Positions 16,857-26,148 of a stretch of DNA of 64,000 bases are shown here, one piece after another (the first letter of the stretch is position 1; each line of letters starts with the position of its first letter). Source of the DNA: Solilutibacter pythonis (GTDB lineage: Bacteria; Pseudomonadota; Gammaproteobacteria; Xanthomonadales; Xanthomonadaceae). Location of the stretch: assembly GCF_003697345.1 (NCBI RefSeq), contig NZ_RFLY01000005.1, forward strand, positions 1 through 64,000. Reading direction: 5' to 3'. The notes under the pieces were generated by a model that saw nothing but the letters and a program-made list of their open reading frames with translations, was not told the origin of the DNA and searched no databases. Made by a program: the position numbers and the translations under genes.

Positions 16857-17705
16857 TTGGAAGCGTTCCGTCTCGTGGTTTCCGGCGCCTCCAGCCAGCT
16901 TGGCTGGGCGCTGCGTGAGCGATTGGCGGAAGAGCGGCTCTCGCTCACCGCGCTCAGCCGCCAGGCGCGTCCCGCCCAGGGCGACGAGACGTGGCTCCGG
17001 GCCGACCTGGATGCGGGATGGCCGGCGTTGCCGCCGCAGGACGCCATGGTGAGTTTCGGTCCGATGCGGGCCTTGGCTGATGCGCTGTCGCGGCTTGCGG
17101 CGGCGCCGTTCGCCCGCCTGGTGGCGACCAGCTCGATGAGCGCGATCAGCAAGCGCGATTCGCCGGTGGCGGAAGACCGTCGCCTGTCGGCGGAGTTGCG
17201 AGAAGCCGAGGCGGCGCTGATGGTGGCCTGCGCGCGCCTCGGCATCGGCTGGACGATCCTGCGGCCGACCATGATCTATGGCGTGGGACGCGACCGTAAC
17301 CTTACCCCGTTCGCGCACCGTGCGATGCGTACCCGGCTGTTTCCCTATCCCCTGGCCGGCGGGCTGCGCCAGCCGGTGCATGCTTGCGATGTGGCCGAGG
17401 CCGCCTGGCGCGCCCTGCATCGCCGCGAAGCGGAGGGCAGGATCATCGAGATCGGCGGTGGCGAGCGATTGCGTGGGAAACGGATGTGGCGGCGTGTGCG
17501 ACGCAGCCTGCCGGTCGCCAGCCTGCCGCTGCCGGTGCCTTCGGCATTGCCGGGGCTTTTCGCGCGTGTCTTGCCCGGCTGGCGCGGCCCGGCCTCTCGC
17601 CTGGAGGCGGATCTGGTGGCCGACAACACCCAGTTGCAATCGGTACTTGGGTTCGTGCCGCGACCGTTCCGGCCCGATGCCGGCTGCTGGGTTGCGCGGC
17701 CGTGA
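16857..17705 (+). CDS. NAD-dependent epimerase/dehydratase family protein
   Basis: This SDR-type protein begins with a nucleotide-binding strand and loop (RLVVSGASSQLGWAL). It continues with LVATSSMSAISKRD, and ILRPTMIYGVGRDRNL carries the usual Tyr of the family. Starts are weak: TTG 16857 and GTG 16875 are the candidates, giving 282 or 276 residues. The frame is open upstream through the end of relA, but that is a shadow. It overlaps the following glycosyltransferase gene, so the three genes 16857-19635 form one operon, probably for a surface polysaccharide or glycolipid sugar. Confidence 0.82.
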   Translation: MEAFRLVVSGASSQLGWALRERLAEERLSLTALSRQARPAQGDETWLRADLDAGWPALPPQDAMVSFGPMRALADALSRLAAAPFARLVATSSMSAISKRDSPVAEDRRLSAELREAEAALMVACARLGIGWTILRPTMIYGVGRDRNLTPFAHRAMRTRLFPYPLAGGLRQPVHACDVAEAAWRALHRREAEGRIIEIGGGERLRGKRMWRRVRRSLPVASLPLPVPSALPGLFARVLPGWRGPASRLEADLVADNTQLQSVLGFVPRPFRPDAGCWVARP

Positions 17706-18700
17706 GCGATGGCATGACCCTGCCGACGACAGCCGTGGTGCTTTGCACCTGGCACGGCGAACGCTATCTGCCCGAGCAACTGTCCAGCCTGCGCGCACAG
17801 ACCGTGCAGCCCGATGTCTACGTCCTCTCCGATGACGCTTCCGAGGACGACAGTTGGGCATTGCTTCAGGCATTCGCCGAGGATCGTCACACCGCCGGTT
17901 GCGCGGTGGTTTTGCATCGCAACCCGGTCAATCTCGGCTATGTGCGCCATTTCGAACAGGCCCTTCAGCGGGTGGACGCGGAGTTGCTGTTTACCTGCGA
18001 TCAAGACGACATCTGGCATCCCGACAAGATCGGGTGGATGCGCGCGCAGTTCGCCACCCGCCATTCGCTCGATCTCCTCCACGCGGACGCGCGGCTGGTG
18101 GATGCCGATGGCGTCGATCTGGGCGGAAATCTGCTGGGTCTGCTCGGGCTGTCCAAGGCGGAGCGCGCGGCGATGCACGAAGGCCGGGGTTTCGATGTCT
18201 TGCTGAGGCGCAACATCGTGACCGGGGCGACGATGGCATTTCGTCGCCGCGTGTTGCGGCATGCGCTGCCCTTCGCCGAGCACTGGGCCCACGACGAATG
18301 GATCGCGATCCAGGCCGCCTTGCATGGCGAGGTCGATACGCTCGAATCGGTGGTCATCGACTACCGGCAGCATGGCGGCAACCAGATCGGTGTGACTGCG
18401 CGTCCACGGTGGCAACGCTGGCTTGGTCTGGGCGTGGATCGCCATGGTTACCTGCGACGGCAGGTACTGCGGCAAGAGGCGTTGCTGGCGCACCTGGGGC
18501 GGCAGGCGGCGGACGCGCCCGCCGCGATACGACAAATGGCGATTTCCGAGCGGTTGGCGCATGCGCGCGCGCGCGCCGGGACGCCGGCTTCGATCCGGCG
18601 GCGCCTGCCTTGGGTGGCGGCCGAGTGGCGCAGTGGCCGTTACCGGTGCTTTGGCTCCGGCTGGCGATCGGCATTGGCCGATGTATTGGGTATGGGGTGA
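17702..18700 (+). CDS. Family 2 glycosyltransferase
   Basis: This 332-residue GT-A protein opens with TAVVLCTWHGERYLPEQLSS. Its sugar-nucleotide and metal site lies at LFTCDQDDIWHPDKI, and AFRRRVLRHALPFAEHWAHDEW is the acceptor-side region. This resembles rhamnosyl- or galactosyltransferases of polysaccharide loci. GTG 17702 overlaps the previous stop (GTGA); ATG 17714 is an alternative. No membrane segment is seen. The donor and acceptor cannot be named. Confidence 0.88.
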   Translation: MSDGMTLPTTAVVLCTWHGERYLPEQLSSLRAQTVQPDVYVLSDDASEDDSWALLQAFAEDRHTAGCAVVLHRNPVNLGYVRHFEQALQRVDAELLFTCDQDDIWHPDKIGWMRAQFATRHSLDLLHADARLVDADGVDLGGNLLGLLGLSKAERAAMHEGRGFDVLLRRNIVTGATMAFRRRVLRHALPFAEHWAHDEWIAIQAALHGEVDTLESVVIDYRQHGGNQIGVTARPRWQRWLGLGVDRHGYLRRQVLRQEALLAHLGRQAADAPAAIRQMAISERLAHARARAGTPASIRRRLPWVAAEWRSGRYRCFGSGWRSALADVLGMG

Positions 18701-19635
18701 TGCGCTTGCCTGGCCACATCGCGGGGCGGATCGACGCGGGCCGGGTAGTGGCCGTAGCGGTGACTTATCGCCCCGATCTCCCCGTTCTGACCGAACTGCT
18801 TGAGCGGCTGCGGCCGCAGCTCGGCGCGATGGTGCTGGTCGACAACGGCTCGGGCGATGCCGCGGTGGCGGGCTTGCGGGCGTTGGCGCTGCGATTCGAG
18901 GCCGATTTGATCGTCAATGCGGAGAACCTGGGAGTCGGGGCCGCGCTCAACCAGGGAATCGCCTGGGCGCGCACTTGCGAGGCGGATGCGGTGCTGCTGA
19001 TGGATCAGGACAGCCTGCCGGCCACGGACATGCTGGTGCGCCTGCTGGAAGCCTGGCGGGTCGCTTCGTCCAGCGCGAAGGTGGCGGCCGTCGGGCCGCG
19101 CGCGGTGGACGTGCGCAATGGCGACAGCGCGCCGTTCGTGCGGGTCGGCTTTCCGCTCAACCGCAAGATCGTGACGCGCGAGGCCGTGCCCCTGGCCTGC
19201 GACTTCCTGATCACCTCGGGCAGCCTGATCCCCATCGGCGTGCTCGACGAGGTGGGGGACATGGATGCTTCGCTGTTCATCGACAGCGTGGATCTGGAAT
19301 GGTGTTTCCGGGCCCGGGCGGCCGGTTTCTCCTGCTTCGGCGCGGGAAACGCGGAAATGGGGCACCGCATCGGCGATGGCATCCGCCGTTTGGCGTTCGG
19401 CAGCAGCTTCGTGCATTCACCGGTCAGGTTGTATTACATGATGCGCAACCGCGTGCTGCTCTATCGCCGGCCGACCACGCCGGGCGTATGGATTGGCCAG
19501 GACATCCCGCGGGCGATCTTCAAACTGTTGAGATTCTCGGCGTTGGTCGCGCCGCGTGGCCGCAATTGCGCGGCGATGCTGGCGGGCATCCGCGATGGCC
19601 TGCGCGGGCGCGCCGGCCCGCGCGATGCCGCGTAA
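18700..19635 (+). CDS. Family 2 glycosyltransferase, rhamnosyltransferase-like
   Basis: This 311-residue GT-A protein has VAVAVTYRPDLPVLTELLER, DNGSGD, NLGVGAALNQGIAWA, LLMDQDSLP (metal-binding DxD-type) and FIDSVDLEWCFRARAAGF. The last two are typical of RfbF-like rhamnosyltransferases. Its ATG overlaps the preceding stop (TGATG). As the last gene of the epimerase and two-transferase operon it likely adds a deoxysugar to a surface glycan; specificity is inference. Confidence 0.88.
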   Translation: MRLPGHIAGRIDAGRVVAVAVTYRPDLPVLTELLERLRPQLGAMVLVDNGSGDAAVAGLRALALRFEADLIVNAENLGVGAALNQGIAWARTCEADAVLLMDQDSLPATDMLVRLLEAWRVASSSAKVAAVGPRAVDVRNGDSAPFVRVGFPLNRKIVTREAVPLACDFLITSGSLIPIGVLDEVGDMDASLFIDSVDLEWCFRARAAGFSCFGAGNAEMGHRIGDGIRRLAFGSSFVHSPVRLYYMMRNRVLLYRRPTTPGVWIGQDIPRAIFKLLRFSALVAPRGRNCAAMLAGIRDGLRGRAGPRDAA

Positions 19636-19694
19636 ACGCGCGGCCTTTCGGTGCCGGTAATGGGCATAACGGGTAGACTCCCGCCACTTTCCCC

Positions 19695-22175
19695 ATGTCC
19701 GAGGCCAGACCCCGGCGATCCTGCATGGCCAAATACGATTACGACGATCCCGACCACGAAGGCGATATCGACGAGGAGGCGTCTCCGCGCTCGCCCTGGC
19801 TGCGCCGCCTGCTGGTGCTTGGGCTGGGCGTGGTCGGCATCGGGTTGGGCTTCCTCGTGCCCTACACGCTGTATCTGAATCATCAGGTCAGCCAGCGTTT
19901 CGGCCAGTTGCAGTGGCAGTTGCCGACCCGCGTCTATGCGCGGCCGCTGCAACTGGAACCGGGCATCGCCCTGGACGCGGCCACGCTCAAGACCGAACTG
20001 GATGCAGCCGCCTACCGCGAGGACGGTGAGGGCGCCAAGCCCGGCACCTACGCCCGCCAGGGGAGCGGTTTCACCATCTCCAGCCGGGGTTATTTCGATG
20101 TCGAGGGCCGCATCGCGCCACAGCGGATCAGCGTCGGGCTGTCCGGCGGGCGGGTGGCCTCGGTGCGGAAGGCCGAGGGTGCTGCGCTCAAGGCGGCGCG
20201 GCTCGATCCCGCCCGCATCGCCACTTTGTACGGGCGGAACCAGGAAGAGCGCCGGCTCGTCCAGTTGAACGAAGTGCCGGAAAAGCTCATCACCGGCTTG
20301 CAGGCGGTGGAGGACCGCGATTTCGCCCGCCACCACGGCATCGATCCGACCGGCATGATCCGCGCCGTCTGGGTATCGCTGCGTTCCGGCGGCAAGAGCT
20401 TGCAGGGCGGCAGCACGCTGACCCAGCAGGTGGCGCGCAGCGGCCTGCTCGACATCGGCAAGGAAGTGACGCCGGCGCGCAAGTTCAAGGAAATTCTCTA
20501 CGCGCTGATCCTGGAGGCGCGCTACGACAAGCGCACCATCCTGGAAACCTATTTCAATCAGGTCTATTGGGGGCAGCGCGGCTCGCAGGCGATCCACGGG
20601 GTGTCCTCGGCCTCGGAATTCTGGTTCAACCGCAGCCTCGACCAGTTGACCACCGAGCAGATCGCGCTTCTGATCGCCATCGTCAATGGCCCGTCCTACT
20701 ACGATCCGCGGCGCAACCCCGGGCGCGCCAAGGAGCGCCGCGATTTCGTGTTGGGGAAGATGCGCGAAAACAACGTCATCACCCAGGCTGAGCACGATAC
20801 CGCGGTCAACGCACCGCTTGGCGTCAGCAAGGAGCCGGGCGGCGCGGCGCCGAACCGCTTCCCCGCCTATGTCGACCTGGTGCGCCGCCAGTTGGTGCGC
20901 GATTACCCGGCCGATTCGTTGCAAGGCGCCGGCCTGGCGGTGATGACGGCGATGTCGCCCGCGGCTCAGGGCTATGCCGAGGGCGCGGTGACGCGGACGA
21001 TGAAATCGCTGGGCCAGCGCCGCAAGGTGCCGCTTGAGGCCGGTCTGGTCATCACCGACGTCCAGACCGGGCAGGTGGTGGCCGCGGTCGGCAGCAAGGA
21101 TTTCGCCAATCCCGGCTTCAACCGCGCGCTGGAGGCGCGGCGGCCGGTGGGTTCGATCATCAAGCCCTTCGTCTACATGCTGGCGCTGGCGCAGCCGGGC
21201 AAGTGGTCGCTGGCGAGCTATATCGACGACTCGCCGCTGACCATCCGCCTCGGCAATGGTCGGCGCTGGGCGCCGGGCAATGCCGATGGGCGCAGCCATG
21301 GCACGGTGCGGATGATCGACGCGCTGGCGCAGAGCTACAACCTGGCCACGGTGCGGGTCGGCATGGAGGTCGGCCCCGAGCGCGTCGCCGAGCTGATCCG
21401 CACGCTGGCCGGCATCGAGCCGCAGAGCAATCCCTCGTTGCTGCTCGGCGCGATGGACCAGAGCCCCTATGCGATGGCGCAGCTCTACCAGTTCCTCGCC
21501 TCCGGCGGCGAGGTGCAGCCGCTGCACGCGGTGCGTGGCGTGCTTGATCCCAAGGGCCGGGCGCTGAACCGTTACGACAAGGCCCCGGCGCCGGCGCAGA
21601 AGGGCGATGCGGTGGCTTCCCGCCTCATCACCATCGCATTGCAGCAGGCGGTGTCCTCGGGCACCGCCCGGCAACTGGTGGCCGATGGCCTGGGCCGGCT
21701 GAAGCCGGCCGGCAAGACCGGCACCTCCAACGACAGCCGCGACAGTTGGTTCGCCGGCTGGACCGGCGATCATCTGGCGGTGATCTGGGTCGGCAACGAT
21801 GACAACAAGCCGACTGGTCTTTATGGCTCCACCGGCGCGATGCGGGTGTGGTCGGGCATCTTCTCCAAGCTGCCCAGCCGGGCGCTGGAAGTAGGGGACG
21901 AAGGGCTGGACTGGCAGTGGGTCAGCGGCAGCGGCGCCACCGACGCCAGTTGCCCCGGGGCGCGCCGTTTCGCCTTCGTCAGTGGCTATGCGCCGGCCTG
22001 GCAGCCCTGCGCCATGGAGCCGCCGCCGTTGCTGGACGAATTCGGCAACCCGATAGAACCGGCCGAGCCGCCGGCCGAAAGCGAGTCCCGCGGCGGTGGC
22101 TGGCGCGAGTTCTTCGGCATCGGTCGCCGTTCGCGGGCGCCGGAACCGGCGAGCGCGCCGCCGCCCTCGCGATGA
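19695..22175 (+). CDS. mrcB: Penicillin-binding protein 1B (bifunctional peptidoglycan synthase)
   Basis: This class A PBP of 826 residues has a cytoplasmic N-terminus, one membrane helix (about residues 37-60) and a UB2H-like region. The glycosyltransferase domain shows AVEDRDFARHHGIDPTG with catalytic Glu, and GGSTLTQQVAR. The transpeptidase domain has the SxxK serine in RPVGSIIKPF, SYN in AQSYNLAT and KTGTS. The tail is Pro/Ala-rich. ATG 19695 or the in-frame ATG 19725 (MAKYDYDD) may be the start; the latter resembles the family more closely. The enzyme polymerises and cross-links peptidoglycan at the inner membrane. Confidence 0.95.
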   Translation: MSEARPRRSCMAKYDYDDPDHEGDIDEEASPRSPWLRRLLVLGLGVVGIGLGFLVPYTLYLNHQVSQRFGQLQWQLPTRVYARPLQLEPGIALDAATLKTELDAAAYREDGEGAKPGTYARQGSGFTISSRGYFDVEGRIAPQRISVGLSGGRVASVRKAEGAALKAARLDPARIATLYGRNQEERRLVQLNEVPEKLITGLQAVEDRDFARHHGIDPTGMIRAVWVSLRSGGKSLQGGSTLTQQVARSGLLDIGKEVTPARKFKEILYALILEARYDKRTILETYFNQVYWGQRGSQAIHGVSSASEFWFNRSLDQLTTEQIALLIAIVNGPSYYDPRRNPGRAKERRDFVLGKMRENNVITQAEHDTAVNAPLGVSKEPGGAAPNRFPAYVDLVRRQLVRDYPADSLQGAGLAVMTAMSPAAQGYAEGAVTRTMKSLGQRRKVPLEAGLVITDVQTGQVVAAVGSKDFANPGFNRALEARRPVGSIIKPFVYMLALAQPGKWSLASYIDDSPLTIRLGNGRRWAPGNADGRSHGTVRMIDALAQSYNLATVRVGMEVGPERVAELIRTLAGIEPQSNPSLLLGAMDQSPYAMAQLYQFLASGGEVQPLHAVRGVLDPKGRALNRYDKAPAPAQKGDAVASRLITIALQQAVSSGTARQLVADGLGRLKPAGKTGTSNDSRDSWFAGWTGDHLAVIWVGNDDNKPTGLYGSTGAMRVWSGIFSKLPSRALEVGDEGLDWQWVSGSGATDASCPGARRFAFVSGYAPAWQPCAMEPPPLLDEFGNPIEPAEPPAESESRGGGWREFFGIGRRSRAPEPASAPPPSR

Positions 22176-22203
22176 GGGCGATGGCGAAGGCGCGCGCGTC
22201 CCG

Positions 22204-24210
22204 ATGAGCCTGCCCGATCGCACCCTCGGGGCGCTTGGTGACGCGGGCGCGCTGGCCACGGGCATCCCCGGCTTCGTCCCGCGCGAGGCCCAGCAGCGGC
22301 TGGCCGGCGCGATCGCCGAGGCCATCGTCGAGACCGGCACCTTGCTGGCCGAAGCCGGCACCGGCACCGGCAAGACTTATGCCTATCTGGTGCCGGCGCT
22401 GCTCTCCGGGCGCAAGACCATCATCAGCACCGGCACCCGCGCGTTGCAGGACCAGCTCTATCACCGCGACCTGCCGCGCGTGCGCGAGGCGCTCGGCATC
22501 GGCCATAAGTCGGCATTGCTCAAGGGGCGGGCCAACTACCTCTGCCGCTACCGCATGCGGCAGACCGAGGGAGAGCCGCGCTTCGCATCGAAGGAACAGA
22601 TCTCGCAGTTCCAGCGCATCGTCGCCTGGAGCGGGCGCACCCGCTTCGGCGATCTGGCCGAGATGGAAGGTATGCCCGAGGACTCGCCGGTGTTCCCGGC
22701 GGTCACCTCCACCAACGAGAACTGTCTCGGCAACGAGTGCCCGTTTTGGGGCGAGTGCTTCGTGGTGCAGGCCCGGCAGCGCGCCCAGGTGGCGGACGTG
22801 GTGGTGGTCAACCACCACCTGCTGCTGGCGGATCTGGCGCTGAAGCAGGAAGGCTTCGGCGAGATACTGCCCGGCGCGCAGACCTTCGTCGTCGACGAAG
22901 CTCACCAGTTGCCGGAGCTGGCCGCGCAGTTCTTCGGTGAAGGGTTGGGCGCGCGGCTCCTGGTGGAGCTGGCGCGCGACGTTATTCACGAGTGTCGCGC
23001 CGTGCCCGCCGCGCTTTCCGCCCTGCAAGCGCCGGCGCAGCAACTGGAACACATCACCCGCTACCTGCGCGCGGCGATGGAGAATCTGCCGATCCGTGGC
23101 ACCCGCACCCGCGCGCTGGAGGACGAAGCGGTGGTGAGCGCGTTCGATGCGCTGTCCGACGCCCTGCTCGCGCTGATCGGAGCGCTCGGCCCGTGGCGCG
23201 AAACCGGCCCCGGCCTCGAAACGGGGCATGCCCGCGCGGTCGAGGCCGAAGCGCGGCTGTCGCGCTGGCGCGAAGCCTGGAACCGGGAGGAAAACGAGGA
23301 CGAGGCGCCGCTCGACGAGCGCAGCCCCGATCCCGGCCGCGACAACGTCTACTGGTACGAGCTGACGCCCAAGGGCTTCCGCCTCCAGTGCACGCCCTTG
23401 GACGTGTCCGGCCCGTTGCGCCGCCACCGCGAGCAATCACGCGCGGCGTGGATATTCACTTCGGCCACGCTGGCGGTGGGGGGCGGATTCGTCCACGTCT
23501 CGAAGCGGCTTGGCCTGTGGGCGCCGGAAACGCGGCTGGAGCCCGGCCCGTTCGACTGGCCGAAGCAAGCGCTGTGTTACTTGCCGAAGCGGATGCCGGA
23601 ACCTTCCGCCTTCGGCTTCACCGATGCGGTGGTCGAGGCGGTATTGCCGGTGCTGCGGGCTTCGCGCGGCCGTGCCTTCGTACTCTTCGCCTCGCACCGC
23701 GCGTTGCGCGAGGCGGCGCGGCTCCTGCGCGCGCGCGCGGACGCGCCATGGCCGCTGTTCGTGCAGGGCGAGGCCGCGCGCGCGCAGTTGTTACAGCGCT
23801 TCCGCGATTCCGGCAACGGCGTCCTGCTTGGCGCCGCCAGTTTCCGCGAGGGCGTGGACGTGGCCGGCGACGCGCTGTCGGTGGTGGTCATCGACAAATT
23901 GCCGTTCGCCGCCCCCGACGACCCGGTGTTCGAGGCGCGGCTCGAAGCCGTGCGCCGTGGCGGCGGCAATCCCTTCCGCGACGAACAGTTGCCGCAGGCG
24001 GTGATCGCGCTCAAGCAGGGCGCGGGCCGGCTGATCCGCACCATCGATGACCGTGGCGTGCTGGTGCTGTGCGACCCGCGCCTGTACGGCAAGCACTACG
24101 GCCGCGTGTTTCTCGACTCGCTGCCACCAATGCCGCGCACGCGGGAGATCGGCGATGTCGAGGCGTTTTTCGCCGAGCGCGAGGATGCCCGCCCGTCGCG
24201 GGCCGAATGA
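22204..24210 (+). CDS. yoaA: ATP-dependent helicase of the YoaA/DinG family
   Basis: This 668-residue XPD-like 5'-3' helicase has Walker A EAGTGTGKTYAYL, a DEAH box (VVDEAHQLPEL), and QGAGRLIRTIDDRG as motif VI. Four cysteines of an iron-sulfur cluster are visible: NYLCRYR, then NENCLGNECPFWGEC. The short insert and size favour YoaA over DinG. The start ATG 22204 (MSLPDRTLG) lies 28 bases after mrcB; the frame is open upstream but overlaps mrcB. YoaA works with the polymerase III chi subunit in damage tolerance in E. coli. Confidence 0.9.
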   Translation: MSLPDRTLGALGDAGALATGIPGFVPREAQQRLAGAIAEAIVETGTLLAEAGTGTGKTYAYLVPALLSGRKTIISTGTRALQDQLYHRDLPRVREALGIGHKSALLKGRANYLCRYRMRQTEGEPRFASKEQISQFQRIVAWSGRTRFGDLAEMEGMPEDSPVFPAVTSTNENCLGNECPFWGECFVVQARQRAQVADVVVVNHHLLLADLALKQEGFGEILPGAQTFVVDEAHQLPELAAQFFGEGLGARLLVELARDVIHECRAVPAALSALQAPAQQLEHITRYLRAAMENLPIRGTRTRALEDEAVVSAFDALSDALLALIGALGPWRETGPGLETGHARAVEAEARLSRWREAWNREENEDEAPLDERSPDPGRDNVYWYELTPKGFRLQCTPLDVSGPLRRHREQSRAAWIFTSATLAVGGGFVHVSKRLGLWAPETRLEPGPFDWPKQALCYLPKRMPEPSAFGFTDAVVEAVLPVLRASRGRAFVLFASHRALREAARLLRARADAPWPLFVQGEAARAQLLQRFRDSGNGVLLGAASFREGVDVAGDALSVVVIDKLPFAAPDDPVFEARLEAVRRGGGNPFRDEQLPQAVIALKQGAGRLIRTIDDRGVLVLCDPRLYGKHYGRVFLDSLPPMPRTREIGDVEAFFAEREDARPSRAE

Positions 24211-24522
24211 ACGCGCCCGACGATTCGACCGGGCGTGCGTTGGCCCAGGGCCGGTTGCGCCCCGCATGGGCGAGCCGGCGGATGTCGATCGGAACCGGCG
24301 GGGCAGCCCGCGTCGGGTGCCGTGAACTTTGGCCCATTCCATTGGAAATCAATGGTTTGTCGATGATTCAAATGGCGGGGCCAGGGTATCCGCGTCGCCC
24401 GGGGCGATTCGCTGCGCGCAACGCGCAACCCGCGTCGGGCGACGATGAATCCGCATCGAAGCGCCCGAAACCGGCATCATGACTCCCCGCCAGACCGACC
24501 AACGCACATATTCCGCATCGCC
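24211..24522. other. Intergenic stretch without a recognised gene
   Basis: Between the helicase gene and tsaB I see no convincing gene. A 6-bp stem (CCATTG and CAATGG around GAAAT, 24339-24355) followed by TTTGT could be a weak terminator. CCCGCGTCGGG occurs twice (about 24308 and 24430) and once at about 5743. Confidence 0.45.
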
Positions 24523-25224
24523 ATGAACCTGCTCGCTCTCGAAACCTCCACCGAAGCCTGTTCGGTCGCCGCCGTTCACGGCGATCTGTTGATCGAACGC
24601 TTCGAAGTCGCGCCGCGCCGCCATGCCGAACTGGTATTGCCCTGGGCCGAGGCGGTGCTGGCCGAAGCCGGTCTCGACCGCCGCGCGCTCGATGCCGTCG
24701 CGGTCGGGCGCGGGCCGGGGGCGTTTACCGGCGTGCGTCTGGGCATCTCGTTGGGGCAGGGCATGGCGCTGGCGCTGGATCGCCCGGTCATCGGCATTTC
24801 CACGTTGGCCACGCTGGCCATGCGCGCCAACGCCGGCGAGGGCGCGCGGGTACTCGCCGCGATCGACGCCCGCATGGGCGAGGTCTACTGGTGCGCCTAC
24901 CACGTCCGCGATGGCGAGCCGTGGCCGTTGGCGCCGGAGCGGGTCGGCGCACCCGAGAGCGTGCGGGTCGAAGGGGAAGGCTGGCATGGCGTCGGTACTG
25001 GATTTTCCGCGCAACACGGGGCGCTGGCCGCACGGTGCGCGGCGCGGCTGGCCTCGGTCGATGCCCTCGCGCTGCCGCGCGCCGCCGATCTGGCCCGGCT
25101 TGCTGTGCGGGCGCACGCGCGTGGCGAGGCCGTCGCGCCGGAACGCGTCGAGCCCGCCTACCTGCGCGACAACGTCGCCCTGACGCTGGCCGAACAGGCC
25201 GCCCTGCGCGCATCGCGGCGATGA
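24523..25224 (+). CDS. tsaB: tRNA threonylcarbamoyladenosine biosynthesis protein TsaB
   Basis: This 233-residue ASKHA-fold protein begins MNLLALETSTEACSVA. GRGPGAFTGVRLGISLGQGMA and AAIDARMGEVYW follow in family order. TsaB is the partner of TsaD and TsaE in making t6A37 on tRNAs. An open frame upstream to 24445 lacks family similarity, so ATG 24523 is chosen. It is convergent with the TonB-family gene, 39 bases away. Confidence 0.95.
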   Translation: MNLLALETSTEACSVAAVHGDLLIERFEVAPRRHAELVLPWAEAVLAEAGLDRRALDAVAVGRGPGAFTGVRLGISLGQGMALALDRPVIGISTLATLAMRANAGEGARVLAAIDARMGEVYWCAYHVRDGEPWPLAPERVGAPESVRVEGEGWHGVGTGFSAQHGALAARCAARLASVDALALPRAADLARLAVRAHARGEAVAPERVEPAYLRDNVALTLAEQAALRASRR

Positions 25225-25263
25225 GCGTGCGCCGCCTTCGTGCGCCCGCCGCCGCCGCGGCGG

Positions 25264-26148
25264 CTATTCGTCGATGAATTCGCCGCCCGGTTTGAAGTTC
25301 CAGGTGCGGATCACGTTCAGCACGTCGACCTCCTCGTCGGTCTTCGGCAGCGCCGGATAGGGCTGGGCGAGCCGGGCGATGCGCAGCGCGGCCTGGTCGA
25401 GGATCGGTTGCCGGCTGGATTCCACGATCGTCACCGATTCCACCGAGCCATCGCGGCGGATGCCGATGCTCACCACCACCTGCCCGGCGAGATTGCGCGC
25501 CCTGGCGGCCTCCGGGTAGTTGAGGTTGCCGATCCGCTCGACCCGCTCGACCCAGCGCCGCAGGTATTCGGCATAAGCGTATTCGCGCGTGCTGGCGGAG
25601 ACGAACCTGCGCTTCGGGCGCTTGGCGTAGCGCTGCGAGTTGAGATGGATTTCGGCCGCCAGCCGCGCCATTTCCATGTCGCGGGTGATCTTGCTCGGCC
25701 CCGGCGGCAGCGGTTCGGCCTCGGCCTGGGGGTGTGGTTGCGGCAGGGGGACGCGGTCGCGGGCGTCCGCGGCGGTGATCACCCGTGCCTCGGGGGCCGG
25801 TGTGGCGCGCGGGCTCTGCGCCTGTAGCGGTTGCAGGGCGATGCCGGCATCGGGCAGGGGCAGGCGGCCGCTCTGGTCGTCGGTGGGGCGCGTGGATTTT
25901 TCGTGCTCGCCGCCGCCCTGGTTGCTGGCCTGGGCGAGGAATTCGGCTTCCTTCGGCGTCAGCGGCGTGCGCGCGCCAGTGAGCATGACGTCCAGCACCG
26001 GTGCGACCTGTGCCGGCTTGATGGCGACGAAGCCGACACCCAGGATCACCAGCGCATGCAGCGCCGCCGACAGCGTCAGCGTCGCGCCAAGGCGGTCGCG
26101 TTCGCCCAAGCGGGCCGGGGCGGGCAGCGGCGGCGCGGCGGCGTTCAT
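25264..26148 (-). CDS. tonB: TonB-family energy transducer linked to gshB and pilG
   Basis: This 294-residue protein has one N-terminal membrane helix (LSAALHALVILGVGFVAI), a long Pro/Ala-rich periplasmic linker and a C-terminal TonB domain (NYPEAARARNLAGQVVVSIG, then DGSVESVTIVESS). TonB couples the proton motive force to outer-membrane transport. It overlaps the gshB stop by four bases, giving gshB-tonB on the minus strand. The same neighbourhood in Pseudomonas aeruginosa carries tonB3, needed there for twitching motility. I infer a pilus-related role here too; no ExbB/ExbD genes are in the window. Confidence 0.88.
   Translation of the reverse strand: MNAAAPPLPAPARLGERDRLGATLTLSAALHALVILGVGFVAIKPAQVAPVLDVMLTGARTPLTPKEAEFLAQASNQGGGEHEKSTRPTDDQSGRLPLPDAGIALQPLQAQSPRATPAPEARVITAADARDRVPLPQPHPQAEAEPLPPGPSKITRDMEMARLAAEIHLNSQRYAKRPKRRFVSASTREYAYAEYLRRWVERVERIGNLNYPEAARARNLAGQVVVSIGIRRDGSVESVTIVESSRQPILDQAALRIARLAQPYPALPKTDEEVDVLNVIRTWNFKPGGEFIDE

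Noticed and set aside
14609-17272. Upstream extension of the minus-strand secreted-protein gene
   Set aside because: It is antisense to relA and has no recognisable domain; the signal peptide at 14608 fixes the true start.
19461-22373. 970-codon minus-strand open frame
   Set aside because: It is antisense to mrcB and composed of Gln/Arg/His-rich shadow sequence.
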